A DNA stretch of 64,000 nt from Nocardioides potassii (GTDB lineage: Bacteria > Actinomycetota > Actinomycetes > Propionibacteriales > Nocardioidaceae), in assembly GCF_021648885.1 (NCBI RefSeq), contig NZ_JAKJHZ010000002.1:1-64000 (forward strand), in the 5' to 3' direction. A program made the translations under genes and the position numbers. The notes below the pieces were generated by a model, which did no database searches, was not told where the DNA came from, and saw only the letters and a program-made list of their open reading frames with translations. This document shows, piece by piece, positions 1 through 8,399 of the stretch. Within the stretch, counting starts at the first letter, position 1, and the number at the start of each line of letters is the position of its first letter.

Positions 1-73
1 CTGGGTACCCTAGTTCGGGGTCCAATCGGGGGCGGATCCCCGCCCACCGGGCCCCCGCCACGGGAGCAAGGAA

Positions 74-820
74 TCAGCTCGAGCGGCGCATCGCCCGTAC
101 GCCGACCACGAGGCCGAGAGCGGCCACGACGGCCGCACCGGCGACACCCTGCGCGATCACGTCGGCCGGGTAGGTGCCGGCGAAGAGCGCGCGCGTCGCG
201 TCGACGACGTACGTCATCGGGTTGAGCATCGAGACGACCTCGAGCCAGCGGGGCGCCCCGTCGACCGGCAGCAGGACGCCGGCGGTGAGCAGCGCGGGGA
301 AGAGCAAGGTCTGCTGGATCGTCCAGAACATCCAGTCCTGGCCCTTCGACGCCAGCGCCAGTGCAAAGGACAGCGCGCCGACGCCGATGCTGAACAGCGA
401 CAGGACGAGTGCCGCGACCAGCACGCCGCCGAGGTGCAGGTCGAAGCTGAACGGCGTCACCACCGCGACGATGATCGCGACCTGCATCAGCATCGGCACG
501 ACCTCCTTGAGCGCCCGGCCGACCAGGAGCGCCGGTCGCCCGAGCGGCGAGACCAGCTGGCGCTCGTGCGAGCCGGACTGCATCTCCTCCATGAGGTTCG
601 CACCGGTGAAGGACGCGCCCATCAGCGCCGTCATCGCGACGATGCCCGGCACGAACCACTGCAGCGCCGACCCGTCGCCCACCTGCGGCAGCAGAGGCGC
701 GAAGAGCCCGAGGAAGACCAGCGGCTGGATCATCGCGAAGACCACGGACATCGGCTCGCGCCAGACCGGCTTGAGCTCCCGGTTCATCACGTTGACGGTG
801 TCTGCGACGAAGGTGCTCAT
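74..820 (-). CDS. ABC-2 type exporter permease (DrrB-like)
   Basis: Membrane half of a two-gene ABC exporter; it would form the substrate path while the ATPase encoded just upstream supplies energy. The 248-residue protein has about six hydrophobic segments (near residues 24-44, 54-76, 108-124, 132-157, 166-184 and 222-242), as in the ABC-2/DrrB family, with a short basic C-terminus. Its start lies inside the last codons of the ATPase gene (4-base overlap, ATGA), so the two are translationally coupled. The divergent WYL regulator is a plausible controller. The substrate cannot be read from sequence; drugs, lipids or glycans are all possible. Confidence 0.9.
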   Translation of the reverse strand: MSTFVADTVNVMNRELKPVWREPMSVVFAMIQPLVFLGLFAPLLPQVGDGSALQWFVPGIVAMTALMGASFTGANLMEEMQSGSHERQLVSPLGRPALLVGRALKEVVPMLMQVAIIVAVVTPFSFDLHLGGVLVAALVLSLFSIGVGALSFALALASKGQDWMFWTIQQTLLFPALLTAGVLLPVDGAPRWLEVVSMLNPMTYVVDATRALFAGTYPADVIAQGVAGAAVVAALGLVVGVRAMRRSS

Positions 821-1851
821 GCTGCTACCTCGCTCTCGATCTCGGTGGACCCGTCGGCGGGCGCCGACGAGGGGGACTGCTGGGTCTCGCGCAGGCTGCG
901 GCCGGTCAGGTCGAGGAAGACGTCGTCGAGGGTGGGCCTCGCGACCTCCACCCGCGTCGGCGGTACGCCGTCCGCGGCCAGGTCGGCGAGCACCTCGCCG
1001 ACCAGCGTCGAACCGTCCTTCACCCGCAGGTCGACGGACTCGGCGGAGACGTCGACGCGCGACTCGGGCACCCGTGACAGCCGGGTTGCCGCCCGTGCCG
1101 CGTCTGACGCCGTACCGAACCCGAGCCGGACCAGGTCGCCCAGCCCGGACTTGAGACGGGCCGCCGAGTCGTCGGCAATGACGCGGCCGTGGTCGACGAC
1201 GACCACGCGGCCGGCGAGCGCGTCGGCCTCCTCGAGGTAGTGGGTGGTGAGGACGACGGTGCTGCCGCTCTCGGCGTGCAGGCGCCGGATCAGCTCCTGC
1301 AGGTTGGCCCGGTTCTGCGGGTCGAGGCCGGTCGACGGCTCGTCGAGGAACAGCACCCGCGGCAGGTGCACCAGGCCCATCGCGATGTCGAGGCGGCGAC
1401 GCTGCCCGCCCGACAGCGTCGAGACCTTGCGGTCGGCGACGGCCTCGAGTTCGAGGTCCGCCACCAGCTCGGCCGCGCGTCGCCGGGCGTCCGCGCGGGA
1501 CAGGCCGTGGGCCCGGCCCTGGCTGATCAGCTCGTCGCGACCGAGCTGCCGGTGCCCGGCGCCGTTCCCCTGCCCGACGAAGCCGATCGCCCGGCGCACC
1601 TCGCGCTGGCCGCTCACCACGTCGTGGCCTGCCACCGACGCGGTGCCGGAGGTGGGTGGGATGAGGGTCGTGAGCATCCGCAGGGTCGTCGACTTCCCGG
1701 CCCCGTTGGGCCCGAGGAAGGCGACCAGCTCGCCCTGCCCGATCTCGAGGTCGAGGCCGCTGACGGCCTCGACGGTCTGCTTGCGCGAGGTGAAGTGGCG
1801 GGTCAGGCCACGCGTCACGATCGCCGGTCCATGTGGGTGGTTGTGGGTCAT
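817..1851 (-). CDS. ABC transporter ATP-binding protein (DrrA-like)
   Basis: Cytoplasmic ATPase of the exporter, 344 residues. Walker A GPNGAGKST lies at residues 47-55, the LSGGQ signature at 146-150, Walker B LFLDEP at 167-172, and a TTH switch histidine near 205. The extra C-terminal stretch of about 100 residues after the nucleotide-binding domain is typical of the DrrA/DUF4162 subgroup that pairs with ABC-2 permeases. It is the first gene of a two-gene minus-strand operon and overlaps the permease by 4 bases. Its promoter must lie in the 62-base gap shared with the divergent WYL regulator. Confidence 0.93.
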   Translation of the reverse strand: MTHNHPHGPAIVTRGLTRHFTSRKQTVEAVSGLDLEIGQGELVAFLGPNGAGKSTTLRMLTTLIPPTSGTASVAGHDVVSGQREVRRAIGFVGQGNGAGHRQLGRDELISQGRAHGLSRADARRRAAELVADLELEAVADRKVSTLSGGQRRRLDIAMGLVHLPRVLFLDEPSTGLDPQNRANLQELIRRLHAESGSTVVLTTHYLEEADALAGRVVVVDHGRVIADDSAARLKSGLGDLVRLGFGTASDAARAATRLSRVPESRVDVSAESVDLRVKDGSTLVGEVLADLAADGVPPTRVEVARPTLDDVFLDLTGRSLRETQQSPSSAPADGSTEIESEVAA

Positions 1852-1875
1852 GTGGACGACGCTAAGGATGCATCA

Positions 1876-1890
1876 GGTCAGTTCCTGACC
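1876..1890. promoter_or_regulatory. Putative operator between exporter and WYL regulator
   Basis: A perfect inverted repeat, GGTCAG-ttc-CTGACC, lies in the middle of the 62-base divergent gap. It is followed by the palindrome GAATATTC (1898-1905), which contains a TATTCT -10-like hexamer (1901-1906) only 7 bases before the regulator ATG. That spacing would give a nearly leaderless regulator mRNA, in line with the absence of a Shine-Dalgarno there. Binding by the WYL protein is inference. Confidence 0.45.
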
Positions 1891-1913
1891 GCATTACGAA
1901 TATTCTGGACGAC

Positions 1914-2864
1914 ATGAGCACGAGCGAGCGGATGCTGCGGCTGCTGTCATTGCTCCAGACCCACCGCTACTGGCCCGGACCGGAGCTCGCGGACCGGCTG
2001 GAGGTCAGCGCGCGCACGCTCCGCCGCGACGTCGAGCGGCTGCGCGACCTCGGCTACACCGTCGACGCCGTCCGCGGCGCAGCCGGTGGCTACCAGCTGC
2101 GCGCCGGCGGGTCGCTCCCGCCGCTGCTCCTGGAGGACGAGGAGGCCGTCGCGATCGCGGTCGGCCTGCGTACGGCGGCCGCGAGCGCCGTCGCCGGGAC
2201 GGACGACTGGTCGGTGCAGGCGCTGTCGAAGGTGCTGTCGCTGATGCCGCCCCGGCTGCGCCGCCAGATGGATGCCATCGCCAGCCAGACCGATGCGCCC
2301 GGCCCGTGGGAGGGGTCGCCGGTCGTCGACGCGACCGTCCTCACCACCCTCGCCCAGGCCTGCCGCGACAGCGAGCTGGTGCGCTTCGACTACACCGCGC
2401 GTGAAGGCGAGGTGACCCACCGCCGCGTCGAGCCGCTCCGGCTGGTGAGCCTCGGCCGCCGCTGGTACCTCGTCGCCTGGGACCGCGACCGGACGGACTG
2501 GCGCAGCTTCCGCCTCGACCGGATCTCCGACGCGGAGCCCACCGGTCAGCGGTTCCGCGCCCGCGACCTGCCCGCCGACGACGCGCTCGCCTTCGTGCAG
2601 CAGGGCATCCGCCGGATGCCCCAGCGCCACGCCGTACGGGTGCGGCTGGCGATGCCCGCGGACGAGCTCGCACACCGGGTCGGCCGGTGGGGCACGGTCA
2701 CGGCCGACGGCGCCGGGTGCGTCCTGGAGATGAACGTCGACGACCTCGACTGGCCGCTGATGGTGATCGCCTCCTCGGGCGCCGAGTTCGTCGTCGAGTC
2801 CCCGCCCGAGCTCGTCGAGAAGGTCGCCGAGGTGACCGCGCGGTTCTCGCGCGCGTCCGCCTAG
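1914..2864 (+). CDS. WYL-domain transcriptional regulator (HTH_11)
   Basis: DNA-binding regulator of 316 residues. The N-terminus (about 5-60) is a DeoR-like winged helix (SERMLRLLSLLQTHRYWPGPELA region). The middle carries the WYL domain (about 145-215, with RRWYLVAWDRDR), and the C-terminus is a WCX-type extension to about residue 312. Members often respond to small ligands or nucleic acids. It is divergent from the drrAB-like exporter and most simply controls it and itself. There is no Shine-Dalgarno before the ATG; a -10-like TATTCT 7 bases upstream suggests a leaderless transcript. Confidence 0.9.
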   Translation: MSTSERMLRLLSLLQTHRYWPGPELADRLEVSARTLRRDVERLRDLGYTVDAVRGAAGGYQLRAGGSLPPLLLEDEEAVAIAVGLRTAAASAVAGTDDWSVQALSKVLSLMPPRLRRQMDAIASQTDAPGPWEGSPVVDATVLTTLAQACRDSELVRFDYTAREGEVTHRRVEPLRLVSLGRRWYLVAWDRDRTDWRSFRLDRISDAEPTGQRFRARDLPADDALAFVQQGIRRMPQRHAVRVRLAMPADELAHRVGRWGTVTADGAGCVLEMNVDDLDWPLMVIASSGAEFVVESPPELVEKVAEVTARFSRASA

Positions 2865-2874
2865 GCTCGAGCGC

Positions 2875-3732
2875 ATGGCCCGTCCCCGGCTCGACCGGCG
2901 CGCCCTGCTCGCAGGGATCGGCGTCGTGACGCTGGCGGGGTGCGCCTCCGGTCCCGAGCCGCCCGGCTCGCGGACGACCGATGCCGACCAAGCAGGGGAG
3001 CGGCCAGTGAGCGGCGCACCGGAACGGATCACCTACGGCGACGACCCGAGCCAGTGGGTCGACCTGCACACGCCCGACGGCGACAGCCGCGGGCTCGTGG
3101 TCGTGGTCCACGGCGGCTTCTGGAAGGCGCAGTACGGCGCGGAGTACGGCGCCCCGCTCGCCGAGGACCTCGTCCAGCGCGGGTGGACCGCGGCCAACGT
3201 CGAGTACCGCCGGGTCGGCAACGGCGGCGGGTTCCCCGAGACCCTCGACGACGTCCACGCCGCCATCGGCGCCGTGGCGGCTGACGTGGACGGACCGGTC
3301 ATCACCCTCGGCCACTCGGCCGGCGGTCACCTCGCCACGTGGGCCGGGGCGCGCGGGCGCTTCGACCGGTGGTCCGGCGGGCCGGCCCTCACCCATGTCG
3401 TCAGTCAGGCCGGGGTGCTCGACCTGGGCGCCGCGGTCGCGGACGGGCTCGGCACCGACGCGGCCCGCGCGTTCCTCGGCGACGCCGGCGAGTCGTCGTA
3501 CGACGAGGTCGACCCGCTCACGCAGGTCCCGCTCGACGTGCCGATGTGGGCCGTCCACGCGGCCGACGACGACATCGTCCCGTTCAGCCAGGCGAGCACC
3601 TACGTCGACGCCGCCACCGCGGCCGGCGCCGAGGCGACGCTCGTCGAGGTGACCGGGGGCCACTTCGGCGTCATCGAGCCGGGCAGCGACGCCTGGGCCG
3701 CCTGCGTCGAGGTCCTCGACTCCCTCGGCTGA
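2875..3732 (+). CDS. Lipoprotein alpha/beta hydrolase (kynurenine formamidase-like)
   Basis: Predicted secreted esterase or formamidase of 285 residues. The N-terminus has DRR followed by a hydrophobic run and a lipobox ending at Cys23 (TLAGC), so it is probably a lipoprotein, perhaps Tat-exported because of the arginine pair at 8-9. The hydrolase fold shows the oxyanion HGG at 79-81, nucleophile elbow GHSAGG (Ser148), an Asp in AADDD near residue 232, and the catalytic His in GGHFG near 263. It follows the WYL gene by 10 bases and may be cotranscribed with it. The substrate is unknown. Confidence 0.85.
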   Translation: MARPRLDRRALLAGIGVVTLAGCASGPEPPGSRTTDADQAGERPVSGAPERITYGDDPSQWVDLHTPDGDSRGLVVVVHGGFWKAQYGAEYGAPLAEDLVQRGWTAANVEYRRVGNGGGFPETLDDVHAAIGAVAADVDGPVITLGHSAGGHLATWAGARGRFDRWSGGPALTHVVSQAGVLDLGAAVADGLGTDAARAFLGDAGESSYDEVDPLTQVPLDVPMWAVHAADDDIVPFSQASTYVDAATAAGAEATLVEVTGGHFGVIEPGSDAWAACVEVLDSLG

Positions 3733-3740
3733 CCCTCACC

Positions 3741-3806
3741 GGGGTAGTCCGCATCAAAATTCATCCTGCGAAGCCGTCGTCGGTGAAAACTGATGCGGAC
3801 TACCCC
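3741..3806. repeat. Long intergenic palindrome, type A
   Basis: Arms GGGGTAGTCCGCATCA (3741-3756) and its exact reverse complement (3791-3806) enclose 34 bases. The pairing continues imperfectly inward (TTCAtC against TTCAcC). It lies between two convergent genes, 8 bases after one stop and 25 bases from the other. It could act as a bidirectional terminator or be a copy of a dispersed palindromic repeat; it lacks a clear T-tract. Confidence 0.75.
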
Positions 3807-3831
3807 GCGACGGTCCAGCCCCGGCGGTTGA

Positions 3832-5097
3832 TCAGGCGGCGGCGGGCTGGGTCACAGCCGCCGGCTGCTCCTCGAGGTGAGGCCACATCTCCGGGCGCGG
3901 GATGCGACGCACGGTCGCGCTGGCGGTCGGGATGAGTGCGCTGATCGTGACGATGACGAGCAGGCCGACCGTGGCCGCGCGGCCCCCGAGGTGCTCGAGC
4001 AGGACGCCGCCCAGGACGGGGGCCAGCGGCATCAGGCACATGCCGACGAACTGCATCGAGGAGGCCACCCGGCCCTGGAGGTGGCGTGGCGTGATCGCCA
4101 TGCGGTACGACTGCGAGCCGGCGTTGCCCGCCGGGTTGAGCAGGATGCCGAGGAACAGCACCGCGCCGACGACCAGCGGGGAGGTCCAGAACAGCAGGGG
4201 CACGAGCAGCGGGACCCAGCTCCACGCCACCGCGAGCGTGAGCCGGCCGGTCGGGACGCGGTCGATGACCCGCGGCGCCACGAGCGCGCCGAGGATGCCG
4301 CCGAGGCCGGCCAGCATGTCGATCACGCCGATGGCACCGGGGTGCACGCCGTCCTGGACCAGGCTCATGATCGCGACGTAGAAGACCGCGTTGACCGCCA
4401 GGTTGCTGGTGGCCGCGAACGCCATCATCGTGCGGAAGTAGGGCCGGCCGAGCACGTAGCGCAGGCCCTCGGCCAGGTCGGCGCGCACGGTGCCCGGCGC
4501 GCGGTCGGACTGCGGCGAGAGGTCCGTCCGGATCCGCGACAGCGTCACGAACGAGATCGCGAAGGTGACCGCGTCGAAGACGAACGGCATCGCCCGTCCG
4601 AGCCCGACGAGGAACGCGCCGAGCGGGCCGCCGACGAGGGCGGCGACGTGGTGACGCGCCTGGTTCTGGCTGAGCGCGGTCGGCAGCTCCTCGCGGGTGA
4701 CCACCGAGCGCACCGCCGACGCCTCCGCCGGGCCGAACACGCCGGTGCCGATCCCGGTGAGCAGCGCCGCGACCACGAGGTGCCAGAGCCGGAGCTCGCC
4801 CGCCAAGGCGGCGACGGCGACGAGTCCGTAGACGACCGACCCCGAGCCGCTGGCGAGCATCATCAGCCGCTTGCGGTCGCTGCGGTCCACCACGGCACCG
4901 GCCGGCAGGAGCGCGGCGACCATGCCGGTCAGGAAGGCGGCGGTCGGCAGGCCCGCGAGCACGGCCGAGCCGGTGAGGCCGTAGCCGACGAGCGAGAAGG
5001 CGAACATGCTCACCGCGCTGCCGAGCTGGCTGACCGCCTCCCCGGTCCAGAGCGCGGTGAAGTCGCGGTTGCGGGCGAGGGAGCGATAGGCCATCAT
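3832..5097 (-). CDS. MFS transporter
   Basis: Major facilitator superfamily membrane protein of about 421 residues with twelve predicted helices in two halves. The inter-helix loop with DRSDRKRLM matches the conserved motif after helix 2. This drug-efflux-like group (MFS_3, enterobactin-exporter type) is usually a proton antiporter. I chose the ATG at 5097 because the longer versions would start within or next to the TTGCGCAA operator. It is divergent from an ArsR-like regulator whose paired operator sites lie between the two genes, so efflux is probably ligand-induced. The C-terminal tail is cytoplasmic and proline/alanine-rich. Confidence 0.88.
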   Translation of the reverse strand: MMAYRSLARNRDFTALWTGEAVSQLGSAVSMFAFSLVGYGLTGSAVLAGLPTAAFLTGMVAALLPAGAVVDRSDRKRLMMLASGSGSVVYGLVAVAALAGELRLWHLVVAALLTGIGTGVFGPAEASAVRSVVTREELPTALSQNQARHHVAALVGGPLGAFLVGLGRAMPFVFDAVTFAISFVTLSRIRTDLSPQSDRAPGTVRADLAEGLRYVLGRPYFRTMMAFAATSNLAVNAVFYVAIMSLVQDGVHPGAIGVIDMLAGLGGILGALVAPRVIDRVPTGRLTLAVAWSWVPLLVPLLFWTSPLVVGAVLFLGILLNPAGNAGSQSYRMAITPRHLQGRVASSMQFVGMCLMPLAPVLGGVLLEHLGGRAATVGLLVIVTISALIPTASATVRRIPRPEMWPHLEEQPAAVTQPAAA

Positions 5098-5112
5098 GTC
5101 CCGCACCATATG

Positions 5113-5134
5113 TTGCGCAAGCAATGTTGCGCAA
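5113..5134. promoter_or_regulatory. Tandem TTGCGCAA operators
   Basis: Two identical self-complementary octamers TTGCGCAA (5113-5120 and 5127-5134), each preceded by TG, repeat with a 14-base period in the divergent gap between the MFS gene and the HTH regulator. The -10-like TACGGT (5154-5159) of the regulator lies just downstream. The layout fits a dimeric winged-helix repressor controlling both directions. Confidence 0.6.
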
Positions 5135-5165
5135 TAGTGCGTGCGGAACTTGGTACGGTGGGTGC

Positions 5166-5762
5166 ATGGCCGAGACGAGGGGGACCGTGCACGACCCGCG
5201 GGTGCTGCGGGCCATCGCCCACCCCGTGCGCAACCGGATCCTCACCGAGCTGGCGGCGGGCGGTCCGATGCGCGCCGCCGACCTGGCGCAGGAGCTCGGC
5301 ATCCCGGCCAACCAGGCGAGCTTCCACCTCCGGCAGCTCGCCAAGTACGGCCTCATCGTGGAGGCGCCGGAGGCCGCGCGCGACCAGCGCGACCGCGTCT
5401 GGAGGTCGGCCGACGACGGCAGCCTGAGCATCGACGTCGGCGCCATGGAGAAGGAGCCCGGCGGCAAGGCCGCTGCGACGGTGTTCCTCCGCAACGCCGC
5501 CGGCTACGCGCACCAGCTCGTCGACGCCGCCTACGGGCGGGACCGGCGCCCGGACACCCACCGCTCCACGATGGACACCGCCGTCCGGCTGACCAAGGAC
5601 GAGGCGGCGCAGCTCTCGGCCGAGGTCGCTGCCCTCGTCCAGCAGTGGACCGAGCGCAACCAGGGCCGCGGCGACGGGCGGACGACGTACGCCTTCCACG
5701 CGATGCTGCTGCCGCAGCCCGACGGGACGGACGACCACGGTGAAGGCAGTTCGGGCGACTGA
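5166..5762 (+). CDS. ArsR/HTH_20-type transcriptional regulator
   Basis: Winged-helix regulator of 198 residues. The N-terminal part (about 10-80) has the ArsR-like pattern HPVRNRILTELAAGGPMRAADLAQ, shortened here to its key words HPVRN, MRAADLA and HLRQLAKYGLI. The C-terminal part, rich in acidic and aromatic residues, probably dimerises or binds ligand. It is divergent from the MFS exporter and is its likely repressor through the TTGCGCAA pair. I chose the ATG at 5166 because the upstream in-frame ATG lies within the operator. Its 3' end runs into a long inverted repeat, so the last codons form one arm. Confidence 0.87.
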   Translation: MAETRGTVHDPRVLRAIAHPVRNRILTELAAGGPMRAADLAQELGIPANQASFHLRQLAKYGLIVEAPEAARDQRDRVWRSADDGSLSIDVGAMEKEPGGKAAATVFLRNAAGYAHQLVDAAYGRDRRPDTHRSTMDTAVRLTKDEAAQLSAEVAALVQQWTERNQGRGDGRTTYAFHAMLLPQPDGTDDHGEGSSGD

Positions 5763-5816
5763 GCCGCAACGCCGCGCTCGACGGACGCTGACCTGTCGCG
5801 AACTGCCTGCACGGTG
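5736..5816. repeat. Long palindrome overlapping a gene end, type B
   Basis: The left arm (5736-5757, containing AAGGCAGTTCG and GCGAC) pairs with the right arm (5795-5816, GTCGCGAACTGCC then GCACGGTG) with one two-base bulge and two mismatches. The HTH gene's stop codon (5760-5762) lies just inside the left arm. The size (81 bases) and architecture resemble the other palindromes in this window, although the sequence differs. Confidence 0.65.
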
Positions 5817-5834
5817 TCCGGCTAGCCTCGAGCG

Positions 5835-6170
5835 GTGCCCGCGCGCCTGAAGGTCCTGACCCCCGATGCCCTCGCGAGTGCGCAGGCCGCGGCCGACACC
5901 AAGGCGCTGGTCAAGCACTACCTCGCGGTCCTCGAGCAGCGCGCGCCGGGGAAGTCCGTCGAGGTCCGCGTGCCGCCGTATGCCGCCGTGCAGGTGATCC
6001 CCGGCGTCCGCCACACCCGCGGCACCCCGCCGGCCGTCGTCGAGACCGACGCCGACACGTGGCTGTCGGTCGCCACCGGTCGTACGACGTGGCACGAGGC
6101 GCTCGACAGCGGCAGGGTCGTCGCCAGCGGTGAGCGCACCGACCTCTCGCCCTACCTCCCCCTGGGCTGA
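5835..6170 (+). CDS. Sterol carrier family protein
   Basis: Small cytoplasmic protein of 111 residues, starting with GTG. It resembles the actinobacterial sterol-carrier family often found near purF: an N-terminal helix, a central RVPPYAAVQVIPG stretch, and a C-terminal WHEALDSGRVVASGERTDLS element that echoes the SCP-2 pattern of a substrate-pocket region before 'GxRxDLS'. The biochemical role is unknown, and nonspecific lipid binding is only an extrapolation from the family name. purF lies about 7 kb downstream here rather than next door. No transmembrane or signal segment is seen. Confidence 0.72.
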   Translation: MPARLKVLTPDALASAQAAADTKALVKHYLAVLEQRAPGKSVEVRVPPYAAVQVIPGVRHTRGTPPAVVETDADTWLSVATGRTTWHEALDSGRVVASGERTDLSPYLPLG

Positions 6171-6196
6171 CCCCGGCAGCGGCTAGCCTCCGCACC

Positions 6197-7003
6197 ATGC
6201 ACGTGAGCTCCCTCGGATTCCGCACCGACCTCGCCCTGCTGACCGCGTCTGGCAGCGTGGTCGAGGACCGCGGCACGCACCTGGTGGTGCGCTCGCCGGA
6301 CAACCCGTCCTACTTCTGGGGCAACTTCATCCTCCTCGCGCACCCGCCCGTCCCGGGTGGCGAGAAGGAGGTCGTCGGCGCCTTCCACACCGAGTTCCCG
6401 CTGGCCGACCACGTCAGCATCGGCATCGACACCGCCGAGCTCACCGACGAGGCACGCGCCGCGTTCGAGGCGGCGGGGATGACGGTCGACGTCGCCACCG
6501 TGCTCACAGCGTCGTCGCTGGTCGCGCCGGGCGAGGTCGAGGCGGAGGTCCGCGAGCTGACCAGCGACGAGGACTGGGAGGCGCGGGCGCGGCTGAGCCA
6601 GCAGCTCTACCCCCAGACCTCCGAGGAGACGTTCATGACCTTCGCGCGCCAGAAGAACGCCCAGGAGCGGCGGCTCGTCGACGCCGGACAGGGCACGCGC
6701 TTCGGGGCGTTCGTCGACGGCACGCTCGCCTCGACCGCCGGCATCTTCGTCACCGAGGAGGGCCGCGCGCGCTACCAGAGCGTCGAGACGCACCCCGACC
6801 ACCGCCGCCAGGGCCTCGCGTCGGCGGTCGTGCACGCCGCAGGTCAGCACGGCCTGACCCGGCTCGGCGTACGCACCCTCGTCATCGTCGCGGACACCTA
6901 CGGTGAGGCGATCGGTCTTTACCGGCGCCTCGGGTTCGCCGACGTCGAGCGCCAGCTGATGATGGAGAAGCGCAGCGGCGAGTGGGCCACTCTCGACTCC
7001 TGA
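6197..7003 (+). CDS. GNAT family N-acetyltransferase
   Basis: 268-residue protein with a C-terminal GNAT domain (about 115-260). The acetyl-CoA pyrophosphate loop reads VETHPDHRRQGLASAVV (near 197-213), a good match to the Q/R-x-x-G-x-G/A signature, and YRRLGF near 245 is the usual motif near the domain end. The N-terminal 110 residues are a separate region resembling a degenerate GNAT fold. The acceptor substrate is unknown. It lies between the SCP-like gene (26-base gap) and the dipeptidase (23-base gap) in the same direction. Confidence 0.85.
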   Translation: MHVSSLGFRTDLALLTASGSVVEDRGTHLVVRSPDNPSYFWGNFILLAHPPVPGGEKEVVGAFHTEFPLADHVSIGIDTAELTDEARAAFEAAGMTVDVATVLTASSLVAPGEVEAEVRELTSDEDWEARARLSQQLYPQTSEETFMTFARQKNAQERRLVDAGQGTRFGAFVDGTLASTAGIFVTEEGRARYQSVETHPDHRRQGLASAVVHAAGQHGLTRLGVRTLVIVADTYGEAIGLYRRLGFADVERQLMMEKRSGEWATLDS

Positions 7004-7026
7004 AGGGCCGGTCCTAGGGTTGCCGC

Positions 7027-8373
7027 ATGAGCATCGACATCGCCGCCCGTCTCGCCGAGGTCATGCCCGGCGTCCGCCGCGACCTGGAGGACCTGGTCCG
7101 CATCCAGTCGGTGTCCGCCGACCCGGCCCGGGCGGGCGAGGTCGAGCGCAGCGCCGAGGCGACCCGCGACCTCTTCGCGGCCGAGGGCTTCGAGGCCGAG
7201 ATCGTCCGGGCGTACGACGGTGCGCCGCCGGCCGTGATCGCCAGGAAGTCCGGTCCCGAGGGCGCGCCGACCGTCCTGCTCTACGCCCACCACGACGTCC
7301 AGCCGGAGAACGACCACGCCGACTGGGACTCCCCGCCGTGGGAGCCGACCGAGCGAGGCGACCGGCTCTACGCGCGTGGCGCGGCCGACGACAAGGCCGG
7401 CATCGCCGCCCACCTCGGCGCGGTCCGCATCTTCGGCGACGACCTCCCGGTCAACCTCGTGATGTTCATCGAGGGCGAGGAGGAGGTCGGCTCCGACACC
7501 CTCGTCGACCTGCTCACCACCCACAAGGACCGGCTCGAGGCCGACGTCATCGTCATCGCCGACTCCGGCAACTGGGACATCGGCGAGCCCGCGCTGACCA
7601 CCTCGCTGCGCGGGCTGGTGCGGATGGACGTCGAGGTCCGCACCCTGACCCACGCGGTGCACAGCGGCATGTGGGGCGGCCTGGTCCCCGACTCGATCAT
7701 GACGCTCAGCCGCCTGATCGCCAGCCTCAACAACGACGACGGCAGCGTGGCGATCGAGGGCCTCCACTCCGGCCCGGCGGCAGACGTGGAGTACCCCGAG
7801 GCCCGCCTGCGTGCCGAGTCCGGCGCCGCCGAGGGCATCGAGTGGATCGGCGCCGGCAGCGTCGTCGAGCGGCTCTGGACCCAGCCGGCGCTGTCCATCA
7901 CCGGCCTCGACGCCCCCAAGGTGGAGGGCGCCTCCAACACGCTCGTCCCCGCCGCCCGCTGCCGGATCAGCCTCCGCATCGCGCCGGGCGACACCACGGC
8001 CAACGCCGTCCAGTGCCTGCAGGCCCACCTCGAGAAGCACGTCCCGTGGGGCGCCACGCTCAGCACGACGGTCGTCGACACCGGCGAGGCCACGCAGATC
8101 GACGCCAGCGGACCGGCGTACGACGCCGCGCGCGCCGCCTTCGCCGAGGCCTGGGACGGCACCGCCCCGGTCGACATGGGCGTCGGCGGCTCGATCCCGT
8201 TCATCGCGGAGTTCCTCGAGGCCTTCCCCCAGGCGAGCGTGCTCGTCACCGGCGTCGAGGACCCCGACACCCGCGCCCACGGCGCCAACGAGGGCCTGCA
8301 CCTCGCCGAGTTCGAGAAGGTCGTCAAGGCCGAGGCCCTCCTGCTCCGCAACCTCGGCGACCTCCCGCGCTGA
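7027..8373 (+). CDS. M20 family dipeptidase
   Basis: Zinc-dependent metallopeptidase of 448 residues that would cleave dipeptides or related amides in the cytoplasm. Metal and catalytic residues are visible: HHD at 88-90, the aspartates of GAADDKAG at 118-125, and the general base and ligand glutamates in EGEEEVGSD at 149-157. A lid/dimerisation domain occupies the middle (about 200-320), including a GWGG-like segment and HSGMWGG. The C-terminal metal His appears in RAHGANEG near 417. The length matches M20 dipeptidases of the carnosinase/PM20 type. Confidence 0.92.
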   Translation: MSIDIAARLAEVMPGVRRDLEDLVRIQSVSADPARAGEVERSAEATRDLFAAEGFEAEIVRAYDGAPPAVIARKSGPEGAPTVLLYAHHDVQPENDHADWDSPPWEPTERGDRLYARGAADDKAGIAAHLGAVRIFGDDLPVNLVMFIEGEEEVGSDTLVDLLTTHKDRLEADVIVIADSGNWDIGEPALTTSLRGLVRMDVEVRTLTHAVHSGMWGGLVPDSIMTLSRLIASLNNDDGSVAIEGLHSGPAADVEYPEARLRAESGAAEGIEWIGAGSVVERLWTQPALSITGLDAPKVEGASNTLVPAARCRISLRIAPGDTTANAVQCLQAHLEKHVPWGATLSTTVVDTGEATQIDASGPAYDAARAAFAEAWDGTAPVDMGVGGSIPFIAEFLEAFPQASVLVTGVEDPDTRAHGANEGLHLAEFEKVVKAEALLLRNLGDLPR

Positions 8374-8399
8374 CTGGGACCCGCCGGTAGCCTCGCGAC

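Noticed and set aside
1..73. First 73 bases
   Set aside because: No coding or RNA feature; a short GC-rich inverted pair (GGGG...CCCC) near 17-41 is not convincing as a terminator because no T-run follows.
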